From Actinomycetes bacterium (GTDB lineage: Bacteria > Actinomycetota > Acidimicrobiia > Acidimicrobiales > Ilumatobacteraceae), in assembly GCA_025356335.1 (NCBI GenBank), contig JANXUF010000112.1, positions 1 to 64,000 on the forward strand: DNA of 64,000 nt, given 5' to 3'. Positions within the stretch are counted from its first letter, which is position 1. Each line of letters starts with the position of its first letter. The notes under the pieces are model-generated. The model saw only the letters and a list, made by a program, of their open reading frames with translations. It did not search any database and was not told the origin of the DNA. Position numbers and translations under genes: made by a program. Of the stretch, positions 15,765 through 24,889 are shown one piece after another.

Positions 15765-17165
15765 ATGACACACGACGGGGGAAGGTCAAGGGACGTCGAG
15801 GACCAGCGGCACGGCTTCGCGCCAGGTTCGATCCGCGCGGCGTGGTCGTACCGTGACTTCCGCCTGCTGTGGCTCGGATCGTTCTGGTCCAATGTCGGCA
15901 CCTGGATGCAGAACGTCGCCCTACCGGCATACATCGTCTCGCAGACGCACTCCGGGTTCAAGGTCGGCGTGATGGTCTTCGCCCAACTCGGTCCGCAGTT
16001 GCTGCTGGCGATCCCGGCAGGCGTACTCGCCAGCAGGGTCTCGCGCCGCAAGCTGCTCGTCACGATGCAGAGCGCACAGCTGCTCGGCTCGCTGGTGCTC
16101 GCATTGCTCATCTCGCGCCATAGTTCGTTCGAGTCGCTCTTCTTCGTCAATCTCTTCATCGGCATCTGCAACACGCTGAACGCCCCCGCGTTCCAGTCGG
16201 CACAGCCTGAGCTCGTCAGTCGCAATGATCTGCCGGGAGCGATCGCTCTCAACAGTGCGGCGCTCAACGGCAGCCGCGTGATCGGGCCGGTGATCACGGC
16301 TCTGCTGACGCTCGGCGGTGTGACGATCGCCCAGATCTTCGTGATCAACGCCGCCACCTACCTGTTCGTCATCGCCGCGTTGGCGGTCGTTCATCTACCC
16401 CCGCCGACGCGCTCGACCGAGGCCGGATTTCGACAGTTGACGACCGGACTGCGGATCGCCCGCCAGAAGAAGATCGTCGGCAGGGTGATCCTGTCGATGG
16501 CGTTGTTCTCGTTCTTCACGCTCGTCTACATCGGACAGTTCGCCAAGATCGCCGACAGCGCTATGCATATCGACACGACGGGGCCGGTCTACCTGTGGCT
16601 CTACGCCGTCTGGGGTTTCGGCGCATGCCTCGGAGCGATCAGCGTCGGCACGTTGCTGACCCGCGTGGACAAGCGCAGGATCGTCACCCCCGGTCTGCTC
16701 GGCGTCGGCGTCGCCCTCGCCGCCTTTGCTCTGCAACGCCACGCCGGACCGGCCTTTCCGATCGTCTTCGTGCTCGGCTTCTTCTACTTCCTGACGGCGA
16801 CCGGCATGGCAACGGTCCTGCAGCAGAACATCACGCACTTCGAACGACCGTTCGTCATGTCGCTGTGGTTCATGGCCTTCGGCGGCACGGTGGCGCTCGG
16901 CAACCTGGCGTTCGGCCCGGTCATCGACCGGTTCGGCTCGCGCTGGGTACTGCTCGGTGGTGCCGCCTTCTCGATCTTGCTCTCCTGGTTCTGTGATCTG
17001 CGCCGCCCGGAGTTCGACTCCGAGATCACTACCGAGACGGCGACGGCCACGTCCGGCCGGGCCCTCGACTCAGACGGGAGTGATCCCGGCAAGCCCATCG
17101 ACAAATCGTTCGAGCCGGCACACTCTGCTGCCCTTGAGCAATACGGCGTCGCCGGCGCCGATTGA
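15765..17165 (+). CDS. MFS transporter (EntS/MFS_3-like)
   Basis: A 12-helix major facilitator. The N-terminal half reads FRLLWLGSFWSNVGTWMQNV, then AGVLASRVSRRKLL, the cytoplasmic loop 2-3 signature of the MFS_3/enterobactin-exporter group. The C-terminal half ends near FSILLSWFCDLRR and is followed by about 60 hydrophilic residues. Exporters of siderophores, lipids or drugs are common in the group; the substrate is unknown. Start ATG at 15765; a GTG at 15732 is possible but lies in a tandem repeat. The last 96 bases overlap the end of murF on the other strand, which is a long convergent overlap. Confidence 0.88.
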   Translation: MTHDGGRSRDVEDQRHGFAPGSIRAAWSYRDFRLLWLGSFWSNVGTWMQNVALPAYIVSQTHSGFKVGVMVFAQLGPQLLLAIPAGVLASRVSRRKLLVTMQSAQLLGSLVLALLISRHSSFESLFFVNLFIGICNTLNAPAFQSAQPELVSRNDLPGAIALNSAALNGSRVIGPVITALLTLGGVTIAQIFVINAATYLFVIAALAVVHLPPPTRSTEAGFRQLTTGLRIARQKKIVGRVILSMALFSFFTLVYIGQFAKIADSAMHIDTTGPVYLWLYAVWGFGACLGAISVGTLLTRVDKRRIVTPGLLGVGVALAAFALQRHAGPAFPIVFVLGFFYFLTATGMATVLQQNITHFERPFVMSLWFMAFGGTVALGNLAFGPVIDRFGSRWVLLGGAAFSILLSWFCDLRRPEFDSEITTETATATSGRALDSDGSDPGKPIDKSFEPAHSAALEQYGVAGAD

Positions 17166-18398
17166 GCCGACCGCCGACACCGGATCGTCGGTCGGCGTCA
17201 CGCCATACAGATCAGTTGCGAATGCAACGATCGTGATGCCACGCTCGTGCGCATAGTCCGCAACGCCGGCATGGTCGGCAATCGGGTCGGCGATCTCGGC
17301 CATCAGCCCCAAGACTGCAATCCTCCGCTCGGCCGGCAGCGCTGCCAGGGTGTCGAGCGCGGCGCGCAGCGATGTCGGGTTGGCGTTGTACGCGTCGTTG
17401 ATCAGCAATCCTCCAGCTGCCGTCGTACGCATCTCCATCCGCCACGCCGACACGGTCGCTGAACCCAACGCCGACGCGATCTGATCGAGTGGGACGTCGA
17501 GCACGAGCCCGATTGCCGCCGCTGCCGCAGCATTCATCGCCATGTGTTCCCCGGTCTGGCCGACCTTCACCGGGGCGCTCCCCCACGGCGTTGCGAGTGT
17601 GAAACTCGCCCGGCCGCGTTCGTCCAGCGACAGTTCGGTGACGCGCACCGCACCTGCGTAACCGTAGGTGAGCACCGCAGCATCGGTCATCGAGGACATC
17701 CTGGCGACACGCTCGTCGTCGGCGTTGAGGATCGCTGTCGCACCTGCCGGGAGTGCTTGCACGAGTTCCGCCTTGGCCCGTGCCACGCCCTCGATCCCAC
17801 CGACGTGCTGCGTATGAGCATCACCGACTCGTGTCACCACGCCGATCGTCGGCTGCCCGACACGGCACAGCCTGGCGATCTCGCCGAAGTGGTTCATCCC
17901 CATCTCCAAGACCAGTACTTCGGTATCGTCGGCGGCGTTGAGGATCGTGCTCGGCAGACCCTGGTCGTTGTTGAACGACTTCTCACTTGCCGTGGTTCGC
18001 CAGCGTTCGGCGAGCACTGTCCTGGCGAAGTCCTTGGTACTCGTCTTGCCGACGGAGCCGGTGATACCGACGACCCTGTCCGGCAGTCGTCGACGTGCCC
18101 ACCTGGCAAGCTCGAGGAATGCCTCCGTCGTATCAGCGACCTCGACTGCCGTGGCTCCGTTCCCATCGCCGCCGGCGCCTCCAACTGGAAGGGCTGGGCG
18201 CGCCGTCAGGTAGGCGGCAGCACCTCGCACGAGCGCACCGTCGATGAATTCGTGTCCGTCGCGAGCAGCGATGACCGGCACGAACAACTGCCCTGCCGAG
18301 ACCGTCCGGCTGTCGAAGGAGACACCATCGATGTCGACATCGGGTCCGATCAGCCTTCCGCTTGTCGCGTACGCCACATCGCTTGCCCGGAATCGCAT
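17070..18398 (-). CDS. murF: UDP-N-acetylmuramoyl-tripeptide--D-alanyl-D-alanine ligase
   Basis: Adds D-Ala-D-Ala to UDP-MurNAc-tripeptide, the last cytoplasmic step of the precursor. From the ATG at 18398: an N-terminal Mur domain (VDIDGVSFDSRTVSAGQLFV), ATP loop GITGSVGKTSTKD, the VLEMGMNHFGEI motif specific to MurF, a central NADDERVA, and C-terminal LINDAYNANPTSL with the VLLKGSRV loop. It is divergent from ddl, which makes its dipeptide substrate, so the two probably share a control region. It lies outside any visible division/cell-wall cluster. Its C-terminal end overlaps the convergent MFS gene. Confidence 0.96.
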   Translation of the reverse strand: MRFRASDVAYATSGRLIGPDVDIDGVSFDSRTVSAGQLFVPVIAARDGHEFIDGALVRGAAAYLTARPALPVGGAGGDGNGATAVEVADTTEAFLELARWARRRLPDRVVGITGSVGKTSTKDFARTVLAERWRTTASEKSFNNDQGLPSTILNAADDTEVLVLEMGMNHFGEIARLCRVGQPTIGVVTRVGDAHTQHVGGIEGVARAKAELVQALPAGATAILNADDERVARMSSMTDAAVLTYGYAGAVRVTELSLDERGRASFTLATPWGSAPVKVGQTGEHMAMNAAAAAAIGLVLDVPLDQIASALGSATVSAWRMEMRTTAAGGLLINDAYNANPTSLRAALDTLAALPAERRIAVLGLMAEIADPIADHAGVADYAHERGITIVAFATDLYGVTPTDDPVSAVGSIGAGDAVLLKGSRVCRLERFVDGLAGITPV

Positions 18399-18527
18399 CG
18401 GCCCACACAGTACCGTCGATAACGAATGACGACAGGAGACCATCCAATCTCAGCGGCGCAGCTCTCGAAACGATCGTCGAGCCCGGGGACTGACCGGCAA
18501 CCCTCCGACCAACCATCGACGGGCCCG

Positions 18528-19604
18528 ATGGCATCGGACGAGCTGATCGATCTGATCGTGCTCTTCGGTGGGCAATCGGCGGAACACGACGTCAGTTGTA
18601 CGACGGCGGCTCATGTGATCCGCGCCGCCGATCCGGCGAAGTACCGCATCGTCCCGATCGGAATCTCTCGTGATGGAACGTGGGCGCTGGCCACCGGCGC
18701 CTCGGCTGCGCTCGCCGGCATCGGCGCGTTGCCGAGCCGCCTCGACCCGACAGGGACGCAGGTGACGCCGACCGACATCTTCGGTGGTTCCGCAGCCGCC
18801 GGGGGGACGACCGTCGTCGTGCCGCTGCTCCACGGACCGATGGGAGAGGACGGCACGGTGCAGGGCCTGCTCGAACTCACCGGCGTGCCGTATGTCGGCA
18901 GCGGTGTGCTCGGCTCTGCACTGAGTATGGACAAGGCGATGGCCAAGGAGGTACTCGCCCAGCACGGCATCGCCCAGACCCGGCACCGGGCGTTTCACGA
19001 GGCGGACATCACTCCCGGCCTGCCGGCAGAGCTCGCCGCTGACCTCGGACTGCCCGTGTTCGTCAAGCCGGCGAACATGGGCTCCTCGATCGGCGTGTCG
19101 AAAGCGAAGACCGTTGAAGCGCTGCGCGATGCGATCATCGTTGCGCTCACCTATGACGAATGGATCGTCGTCGAAGCAGCGGTGACAGGACGCGAAATCG
19201 AAGTGGCGGTACTCGGCAACCTCGACCCCCGGGCGTCGGTTCCCGGCGAGATCGTGCCTGGTGCCGAGTTCTACGACTACGAGGACAAGTACCTCGACGA
19301 CGGGTCGCAGACGCTGGTGCCTGCACCACTGACCGCTGTACAGACTGCCGAGGTACAGGCACTGGCGATCAAGGTGTTCAAGACCTTGCGTTGCGAGGGC
19401 CTTGCCCGCATCGACTTCTTCTTCGAGGAGGACGGCAGAGGTTTCCTGATCAACGAGGTCAACACGATGCCTGGCTTCACGCCGATCTCGATGTATCCGA
19501 AGTTGTGGATCGCCAGTGGCCTGACGTATGCCGCGCTGATCGACGAACTCGTGCGGCTGGCGATCGAACGTCAGCAGCGCAAACGCCACAAGACCTCCCG
19601 ATGA
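18528..19604 (+). CDS. ddl: D-alanine--D-alanine ligase
   Basis: ATP-grasp enzyme making the D-Ala-D-Ala dipeptide for peptidoglycan. From the ATG at 18528 it opens LIDLIVLFGGQSAEHDVSCT, the family N-terminus. VPLLHGPMGEDGTVQGLLEL, GSALSMDKAMAKEVL, FVKPANMGSSIGVSKAK and RIDFFFEE with INEVNTMPGFTPISMYPKLW follow in order, covering the ATP and Mg sites. An upstream in-frame ATG at 18426 would add 34 Ser/Pro-rich residues and overlap the murF promoter region, so it is less likely. Divergent from murF. Confidence 0.96.
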   Translation: MASDELIDLIVLFGGQSAEHDVSCTTAAHVIRAADPAKYRIVPIGISRDGTWALATGASAALAGIGALPSRLDPTGTQVTPTDIFGGSAAAGGTTVVVPLLHGPMGEDGTVQGLLELTGVPYVGSGVLGSALSMDKAMAKEVLAQHGIAQTRHRAFHEADITPGLPAELAADLGLPVFVKPANMGSSIGVSKAKTVEALRDAIIVALTYDEWIVVEAAVTGREIEVAVLGNLDPRASVPGEIVPGAEFYDYEDKYLDDGSQTLVPAPLTAVQTAEVQALAIKVFKTLRCEGLARIDFFFEEDGRGFLINEVNTMPGFTPISMYPKLWIASGLTYAALIDELVRLAIERQQRKRHKTSR

Positions 19605-19647
19605 GCTCGGTGCGGCCCGATGTCAGCAGCGCTGCCGAGGTCGAACG

Positions 19648-20358
19648 GTGGAACTGATCGGTTCCGGCCGCGCCGCCGACATCTTCGACATCGGCAACGG
19701 CCGGGTGTTGCGCCGCAGTCGCGTCGGTGAGAACTACGAGAACGAGGCCAAGGTGATGGAGTGGGTCCGTGCCCACGGTGTCGCCGTGCCGGAGGTCTTC
19801 GACGTCGATGGTGACGGGCTGGTCATGCAGCGGCTCCACGGGCAGACGCTGTTGACCACCCTCAGGGCGAAACCGTGGACGGCCTGGCAGATCGGTGCTG
19901 CCCTCGGTGCGTTGCACCGGCGGCTGGACGACGTACCGGTTCCTCAGTGGCTGATCGACATGAAGGAACCCATCGAGTCGGTGACACCAGGATCTGGGTC
20001 CCGCTCTGGATCTGCGGTGGGCGTCGTCCACCTCGACCTCCATCCCGACAACGTCATGCTCCACGACGGGGTCCCGTTCCTCATCGACTGGACGAACGGT
20101 CGCGCTGCGCCGCGTGCCCTCGACGTGGCTACGTCGTGGCTGATCCTCGGCAAACTCGGCCGCTCGACCAAGCGAGGCGAACGATTGATCGAAGGTGGGG
20201 TGCGACGGACGATGATCAAGGCGATGCTGCGGGCGAACGACCGCCGCGCCGCACACGCCCAACTACCGGCGACGATCCGCTGGCGACTGAACGACCGCAA
20301 GAACCTGCCTGCCGAGCAAGCCGCACTCCATCACTGGCTCGACAAACTGACCAGCTGA
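19648..20358 (+). CDS. Aminoglycoside phosphotransferase-like kinase
   Basis: A 236-residue small-molecule kinase of the APH/choline kinase superfamily. The glycine-rich opening LIGSGRAADIFDIGNG is followed by ENEAKVMEWVRAHG (the Glu helix). The catalytic loop VVHLDLHPDNVML has the HxDxxxxN pattern, and FLIDWTNGRAAPRALD replaces the DFG motif with DW. The GTG start is 43 bases after ddl on the same strand, so it may be in the ddl operon. The target is not known; resistance should not be assumed, since many such kinases act on metabolites. Confidence 0.85.
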   Translation: MELIGSGRAADIFDIGNGRVLRRSRVGENYENEAKVMEWVRAHGVAVPEVFDVDGDGLVMQRLHGQTLLTTLRAKPWTAWQIGAALGALHRRLDDVPVPQWLIDMKEPIESVTPGSGSRSGSAVGVVHLDLHPDNVMLHDGVPFLIDWTNGRAAPRALDVATSWLILGKLGRSTKRGERLIEGGVRRTMIKAMLRANDRRAAHAQLPATIRWRLNDRKNLPAEQAALHHWLDKLTS

Positions 20359-20619
20359 AGACTGGCGCCGGGCTGCGATCACATCCGAACCTGCGCCTCG
20401 ACCCGAGCCCGCGTCATCGGACGCCGGCACCGATCCCGTGCGAACCCGCCCACATCCGTGCCTGCGCCACCACCCGAGCCCCACGCCCACCTGAGCGCGC
20501 GCTCTTCCCGCCGCTGGACACCTCGGGGCCCGGTCGTGCGGCCGCGGATCGCTTCGGGGGAGGGCGCACTGCCGCCGTAGGGTGAGGTTGATCCTCGAGA
20601 CAATGGAGTTCGACCCATC

Positions 20620-21774
20620 ATGAGCGACGCCCTACCCACTGAGATTCCCCCGACGATGCGCCAGATCAGAACGCTGGTCACCGCCGAGGGGCAACTGCAG
20701 TTGTCGATCGCCACGATCGACACCCCCACTCCGGCGGCGAACGAGATCCTGGTGCGCATCGAGGCAGCACCGATCAATCCATCCGATCTCGGCCTGCTCC
20801 TCGGGATGGCAGATGTCACCAAGGCGACGTCCTCGGGTCCAGCCGACGATCCACTCGTCATCGCTCCTGTCTCGTCGGCGGTGATGGCCGGTCTGGCGGC
20901 ACGCGTCGGCGAATCGATGGCGGTCGGCAACGAGGGGGCCGGCGTCGTCGTGGCGGCCGGCGAAACGCCAGAGGCACAGGCCCTCGTCGGCAAGACGGTC
21001 GCGATCATCGGCGGTGCGACCTATGGCGAGTATCGGTGTGTGCCGGCGATGATGGCGATGGAGCTGCGTCCCGGCACCACCGCCGAGCAGGGGGCTTCGT
21101 GTTTCGTCAACCCGCTCACGGCGCAGGGCATGACCGAGACGATGCGCATGGAGCAGCACACCGGGCTGGTGCATACCGCAGCGGCATCGAACCTCGGCCA
21201 GATGCTCAATCGCCTGTGCATCGCCGACGGCGTGCAGCTGGTGAACATCGTCCGCAAGCCGGAACAGGCTGCATTGCTGCGCGATCAGGGTGCTGCGTAC
21301 GTCTGTGACAGCAGTGCAGCGACATTCCTCGACGATCTCACGCAGGCGCTGATGGCGACTGGCGCGACGATTGCCTTCGACGCCATCGGCGGAGGCGTAC
21401 TCGCCGGTCAGATCCTCGGCTGTATGGAGGCCGCGGCAAACGCGACGGCTGCCGAATACAGCCGCTACGGCAGCACGGTCCACAAGCAGTTGTACATCTA
21501 CGGAGGCCTCGACCGCAGCCCGACGGTGCTCAACCGCAACTTCGGCATGGCGTGGGGCATCGGCGGATGGCTGCTGACACCCTTCCTCGGCAAACTCGGC
21601 CTCGAAGGCATGCTCCGCCTCCGCAAGCGTGTCGTCGACGAGATCGACACGACGTTCTCCAGCACCTACACCGACCGCGTCTCCCTCGCCGGAGCACTCA
21701 GCCTCGAAGCCATCACGAGCTACGCCAAACAAGCCACCGGTCAGAAATTCCTCATCGTCCCGACGATGCCCTGA
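20620..21774 (+). CDS. Zinc-free MDR-family oxidoreductase (quinone reductase-like)
   Basis: A 384-residue medium-chain dehydrogenase/reductase. The GroES-like half (EILVRIEAAPINPSDLGLLL) has the Asn-Pro-Ser-Asp motif of quinone reductases and none of the zinc Cys. The NADPH half carries the VHTAAASNLGQMLNRLC loop where AxxxVG is usual, and TGATIAFDAIGGG. The C-terminal third (YIYGGLDRSPTVLNRNFGMA) fits a small subfamily of actinobacterial and proteobacterial proteins of unknown substrate. It has its own promoter region (about 260 bases upstream without a gene). Its stop lies 5 bases from the end of the convergent TetR gene. Confidence 0.85.
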   Translation: MSDALPTEIPPTMRQIRTLVTAEGQLQLSIATIDTPTPAANEILVRIEAAPINPSDLGLLLGMADVTKATSSGPADDPLVIAPVSSAVMAGLAARVGESMAVGNEGAGVVVAAGETPEAQALVGKTVAIIGGATYGEYRCVPAMMAMELRPGTTAEQGASCFVNPLTAQGMTETMRMEQHTGLVHTAAASNLGQMLNRLCIADGVQLVNIVRKPEQAALLRDQGAAYVCDSSAATFLDDLTQALMATGATIAFDAIGGGVLAGQILGCMEAAANATAAEYSRYGSTVHKQLYIYGGLDRSPTVLNRNFGMAWGIGGWLLTPFLGKLGLEGMLRLRKRVVDEIDTTFSSTYTDRVSLAGALSLEAITSYAKQATGQKFLIVPTMP

Positions 21775-21779
21775 ACGCG

Positions 21780-22385
21780 TCAGTCAGCGGCCGGAGCGAG
21801 GGCGGCTCTGAGGAAGGCGAGGAGTTCCGCCCGTAGGCGACGCAGGCCGGTGGCATTGGCCTCCCATCCGAACATTCGCAGCGCCTCTGGCTCGGTCGCC
21901 ACGCCGACGACGGTGGCGTAGACCAGCGACAGGGTCAGACGCGGATCGCCGCGGCGCAGCCGGCCTGCCTGCATTTCGTTGGTCATCCAGGCAACAGCTC
22001 GATCGACGAGCGGTCCGAGTTGGGCAGTCAGAACGGCACTGATATCGGGGCCGAGACGATTCAGTTCGCGAACGAGGCCGAGCAGCGCCGGCCGGCGGAC
22101 CGCAGGCCGGAAGACGGCCTTGACGACCGCCTCGATACCGGAGAATCCTTCGCCGGAGTTGCGGGCGGCGGCCTCGACGGCGGCAATCAGCTCCTCGGAG
22201 GTGTGTGCAACGACGCTGCGCAGCAACTCGTCCTTGGACGCGAACCAGTAGAGCACCGTCTGTTTGGCGACACCCACGGACACGGCGATCTCGTCGAGGC
22301 TGACCCCTTCGAAGCCGCGCGAACCGAACAGGTCGAGCGCCGCATCGAGGATGCGCAGTCTGGTGGGTGCGAGTGGTTTCGTCAT
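21780..22385 (-). CDS. TetR-family repressor, probably of the acyl-CoA reductase cluster
   Basis: From the ATG at 22385 the N-terminus RLRILDAALDLFGSRGFEGV with SLDEIAVSVGVAKQTVLYWFASKDEL is the TetR DNA-binding domain (residues about 9-55). The ligand domain includes LLGLVRELNRLGPDISAVL and a C-terminal dimer helix. It is divergent from the fatty acyl-CoA reductase gene, with a 16-bp palindrome (22435-22450) between them, so it probably represses that gene in response to an acyl-CoA or related lipid. This is inferred from layout. Confidence 0.9.
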   Translation of the reverse strand: MTKPLAPTRLRILDAALDLFGSRGFEGVSLDEIAVSVGVAKQTVLYWFASKDELLRSVVAHTSEELIAAVEAAARNSGEGFSGIEAVVKAVFRPAVRRPALLGLVRELNRLGPDISAVLTAQLGPLVDRAVAWMTNEMQAGRLRRGDPRLTLSLVYATVVGVATEPEALRMFGWEANATGLRRLRAELLAFLRAALAPAAD

Positions 22386-22434
22386 CTTCAGCGTTGCCCG
22401 ACTTCGTGGTCGTTCGAGAAAACAGGAGGTTGTC

Positions 22435-22450
22435 TCTACCAAATGGTAGA
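22435..22450. promoter_or_regulatory. TetR-type operator before the acyl-CoA reductase gene
   Basis: TCTACCA-AA-TGGTAGA, perfect 7-bp arms around 2 bases. It sits 6 bases before the GTG at 22456 and about 50 bases upstream of the TetR start, so a dimer bound here would block both genes. A GGAGG string precedes it (22426-22430). Confidence 0.7.
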
Positions 22451-22455
22451 CGACT

Positions 22456-24807
22456 GTGCTAGAACGTACCCCCGTGATCGCTGAGTCTCTTGCGGGTAAG
22501 CGCATTGCCATCACCGGGTCCACCGGATTCGTGGGAACGGCGCTCGTCGAACGACTGCTGCGATCTGTCCCGGACTGCGAACTCGTCCTGCTGATCCGTG
22601 ACGGCAAGCGGACCAAAGGACCGGAGCGACTGCGCCGCGAGATCCTCAAGAACGACTGCTTCGACGTCCTCCGCCGCCAACTCGGTGGCGCCGTCCCGTT
22701 CGAGGAGGTCACGACCAGGCGCATCAAGACGATCGCCGGCGACGTCAGCGCCGATGGTCTCGGTCTGTCCGCAGCCGACGGGGCAATCCTCGCGAGCTGC
22801 GACGTCGTCATCCACTCGGCCGCCGCCGTGGCCTTCGATTCGCCGCTCGACTCGGCGATCGAGATCAACCTCCTCGGACCGACCCGCGTCGCTCAGGCTT
22901 TGCAGGGACTCGGCGTCGCCCCGCATCTCGTCGCCGTCTCCACGTGCTACGTCGCCGGGAACCGGCGAGGTAACGCCCCCGAAGAACTCGTCAGCGCCGG
23001 CCCGTTCGATCTCGGCCTCGACTGGCGCAAGGAAGTCGCCGGTGCTCGCCGGTTGCGCAGCGACCTCGATGCCAAGAGCCGCGAACCCGAGGCGCTCCGC
23101 CGATTCCGCCACGAGGCACGCACCGAACTCGGCGCCGCCGGGACCCCTGCGCTGGCTTCGAAGACAGAGCAACTTCGCACCCGTTGGGTCCATGACGAAC
23201 TCGTCGAGGCCGGGCGCGCCCGCGCCGCCAGCCTCGGATGGCCGGATGCCTACGCATATACGAAGGCGCTCGGTGAACAGGCGCTGACCGAATCGAAGGG
23301 CAACGTGCCCGTCAGCATCGTGCGCCCATCGATCATCGAATCGGCGTACGCCGAACCACGCCCGGGCTGGATCCGCGGCTTCCGGATGGCCGAACCGGTC
23401 ATCCTGTCCTATGCCCGCGGCCTGCTCAAGGAGTTCCCCGGCGTTCCAGAAGGCACTGTCGACGTCATCCCCGTCGACCTCGTCGTCGCCTCGATCATCG
23501 CCGTCGCCGCTGTCGGTCCCGACCGAGCGCCGGCGATTTCGCAGGTCGCCTCCGGCTCACGCAATCCGCTCAAGTACCGCACGATGATCGATTGCATCCG
23601 CGACTATTTCACCGAGCATCCGCTCTACGACGCCGAGGGCTCGCCGATCCTCGTCCCTGAGTGGACGTTCCCCGGTCGCGGCAGGGTGCAGGCGCAGCTC
23701 GAACGGGCGAAGTCGATCATGACGCGCACCGAGAAACTGCTGCAGGCACTGCCGTTGCGCGGCAAGCAGGCTGAGTGGACCGCCAAGCTCGAGGACAAGA
23801 AGACCGAGGTCGAGCGGGCGCTGGAATATGTCGAGTTGTACGGCCTGTACACCGAGTGCGAGGCGATCTACTCCGTCGACAATCTGATGAGCGTGTGGGA
23901 CATGCTCGATGCCGACGATCAGGCGGCATTCTGCTTCGATCCGGCGATCGTCGACTGGACGACGTACATCACCGAGACGCACCTGCCGAGCGTCGTCGAA
24001 CACGGCCGCGCCAAGAGCACGCCAGGTAAGTCGAACATCGAAGCCCGACCGCAGCGACTGCGTAAGCAGGTGTTGTCCGAGGAACGCCACGTCGCTGCGT
24101 TCGACCTCGAGAACACGCTGATCGCCAGCAACGTGGTCGACAGCTATTCGTGGCTGGCGACACGCCGTCTTCCCACCGAGGACAAGATCCGCTACGTCCT
24201 GCAGACGCTGAAGGAAGCGCCGTCTCTGCTGTCGCTCGACCGCAAGGACCGCAGCGATTTCCTCCGCCACTTCTACCGTCGTTACGAGGATGCACCGGTC
24301 GCCCAGATCGAGACCGACGTCCAGGAACTGTTCACCAAGCTGATCCTCACCAAGAGCTTCCCTGCCGGGATCCGCCGGGTGCGAGAGCATCGGGCCCTCG
24401 GCCACAAGACGATCCTCATCACCGGTGCGCTGAGCTTCGTCGTCGAGCCGCTGCGGCCGCTGTTCGACGAGATCGTCGCCTCCAGCATGACGATCAAGGC
24501 GAACGGCCGCTATTCCGGCGAACTGTCGGAGGTGCCACCCACCGGCGAAACGCGTGCACAGGTACTCGCTGACTATTGCTCGTCGCTCGGCCTGCGGCTC
24601 GATCAGTCGATCGCCTATGCCGACTCGACTTCCGACCTGCCGATGCTCGAAGCCGTCGGCTTCCCCGTCGCCGTCAACCCGGAGACGCGCCTCGCTGCTA
24701 TCGCACGTAAACGCGGCTGGCTCGTCGAGAACTGGTCGAAATCGCCAGGTGGCCCACGCCCCCTGCTCCCCGTCGCCGCCACCCGCTCCAAAGCCGGTGC
24801 CGTATGA
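22456..24807 (+). CDS. Fatty acyl-CoA reductase fused to HAD-IB phosphatase-like domain
   Basis: A 783-residue two-domain protein. Residues about 15-400 are an NAD-binding_4 (male-sterility type) reductase: IAITGSTGFVGTALVERLL, VVIHSAAAVAFD, and catalytic Tyr/Lys in YAYTKALGE near 267. It would reduce a fatty acyl-CoA to aldehyde or alcohol. Residues about 545-760 are a HAD-IB domain: FDLENTLIAS (near 548), ILITGALSFVV (654) and YADSTSDLPMLEAVG (720). HAD motif I has D-x-E where D-x-D is canonical. Start is GTG at 22456 or 22474. It leads a same-strand run with an alcohol dehydrogenase, a DUF2088 protein and an acyltransferase. Confidence 0.88.
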   Translation: MLERTPVIAESLAGKRIAITGSTGFVGTALVERLLRSVPDCELVLLIRDGKRTKGPERLRREILKNDCFDVLRRQLGGAVPFEEVTTRRIKTIAGDVSADGLGLSAADGAILASCDVVIHSAAAVAFDSPLDSAIEINLLGPTRVAQALQGLGVAPHLVAVSTCYVAGNRRGNAPEELVSAGPFDLGLDWRKEVAGARRLRSDLDAKSREPEALRRFRHEARTELGAAGTPALASKTEQLRTRWVHDELVEAGRARAASLGWPDAYAYTKALGEQALTESKGNVPVSIVRPSIIESAYAEPRPGWIRGFRMAEPVILSYARGLLKEFPGVPEGTVDVIPVDLVVASIIAVAAVGPDRAPAISQVASGSRNPLKYRTMIDCIRDYFTEHPLYDAEGSPILVPEWTFPGRGRVQAQLERAKSIMTRTEKLLQALPLRGKQAEWTAKLEDKKTEVERALEYVELYGLYTECEAIYSVDNLMSVWDMLDADDQAAFCFDPAIVDWTTYITETHLPSVVEHGRAKSTPGKSNIEARPQRLRKQVLSEERHVAAFDLENTLIASNVVDSYSWLATRRLPTEDKIRYVLQTLKEAPSLLSLDRKDRSDFLRHFYRRYEDAPVAQIETDVQELFTKLILTKSFPAGIRRVREHRALGHKTILITGALSFVVEPLRPLFDEIVASSMTIKANGRYSGELSEVPPTGETRAQVLADYCSSLGLRLDQSIAYADSTSDLPMLEAVGFPVAVNPETRLAAIARKRGWLVENWSKSPGGPRPLLPVAATRSKAGAV

Positions 24808-24842
24808 ATCTCTCCATGCAGTCACGCCGACGCAGGCTCCAG

Positions 24843-24863
24843 ATGTTGCAGATTCTGCAACAT
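24843..24863. promoter_or_regulatory. 21-bp palindrome before the alcohol dehydrogenase gene
   Basis: ATGTTGCAGA and TCTGCAACAT, perfect 10-bp arms around a single T. It lies 36 bases after the reductase stop and 27 bases before the dehydrogenase ATG. No T-run follows, so an operator is more likely than a terminator. The cognate regulator is not identified. Confidence 0.65.
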
Positions 24864-24889
24864 TCCGTACCTGCGTCAGAGGGAACACC

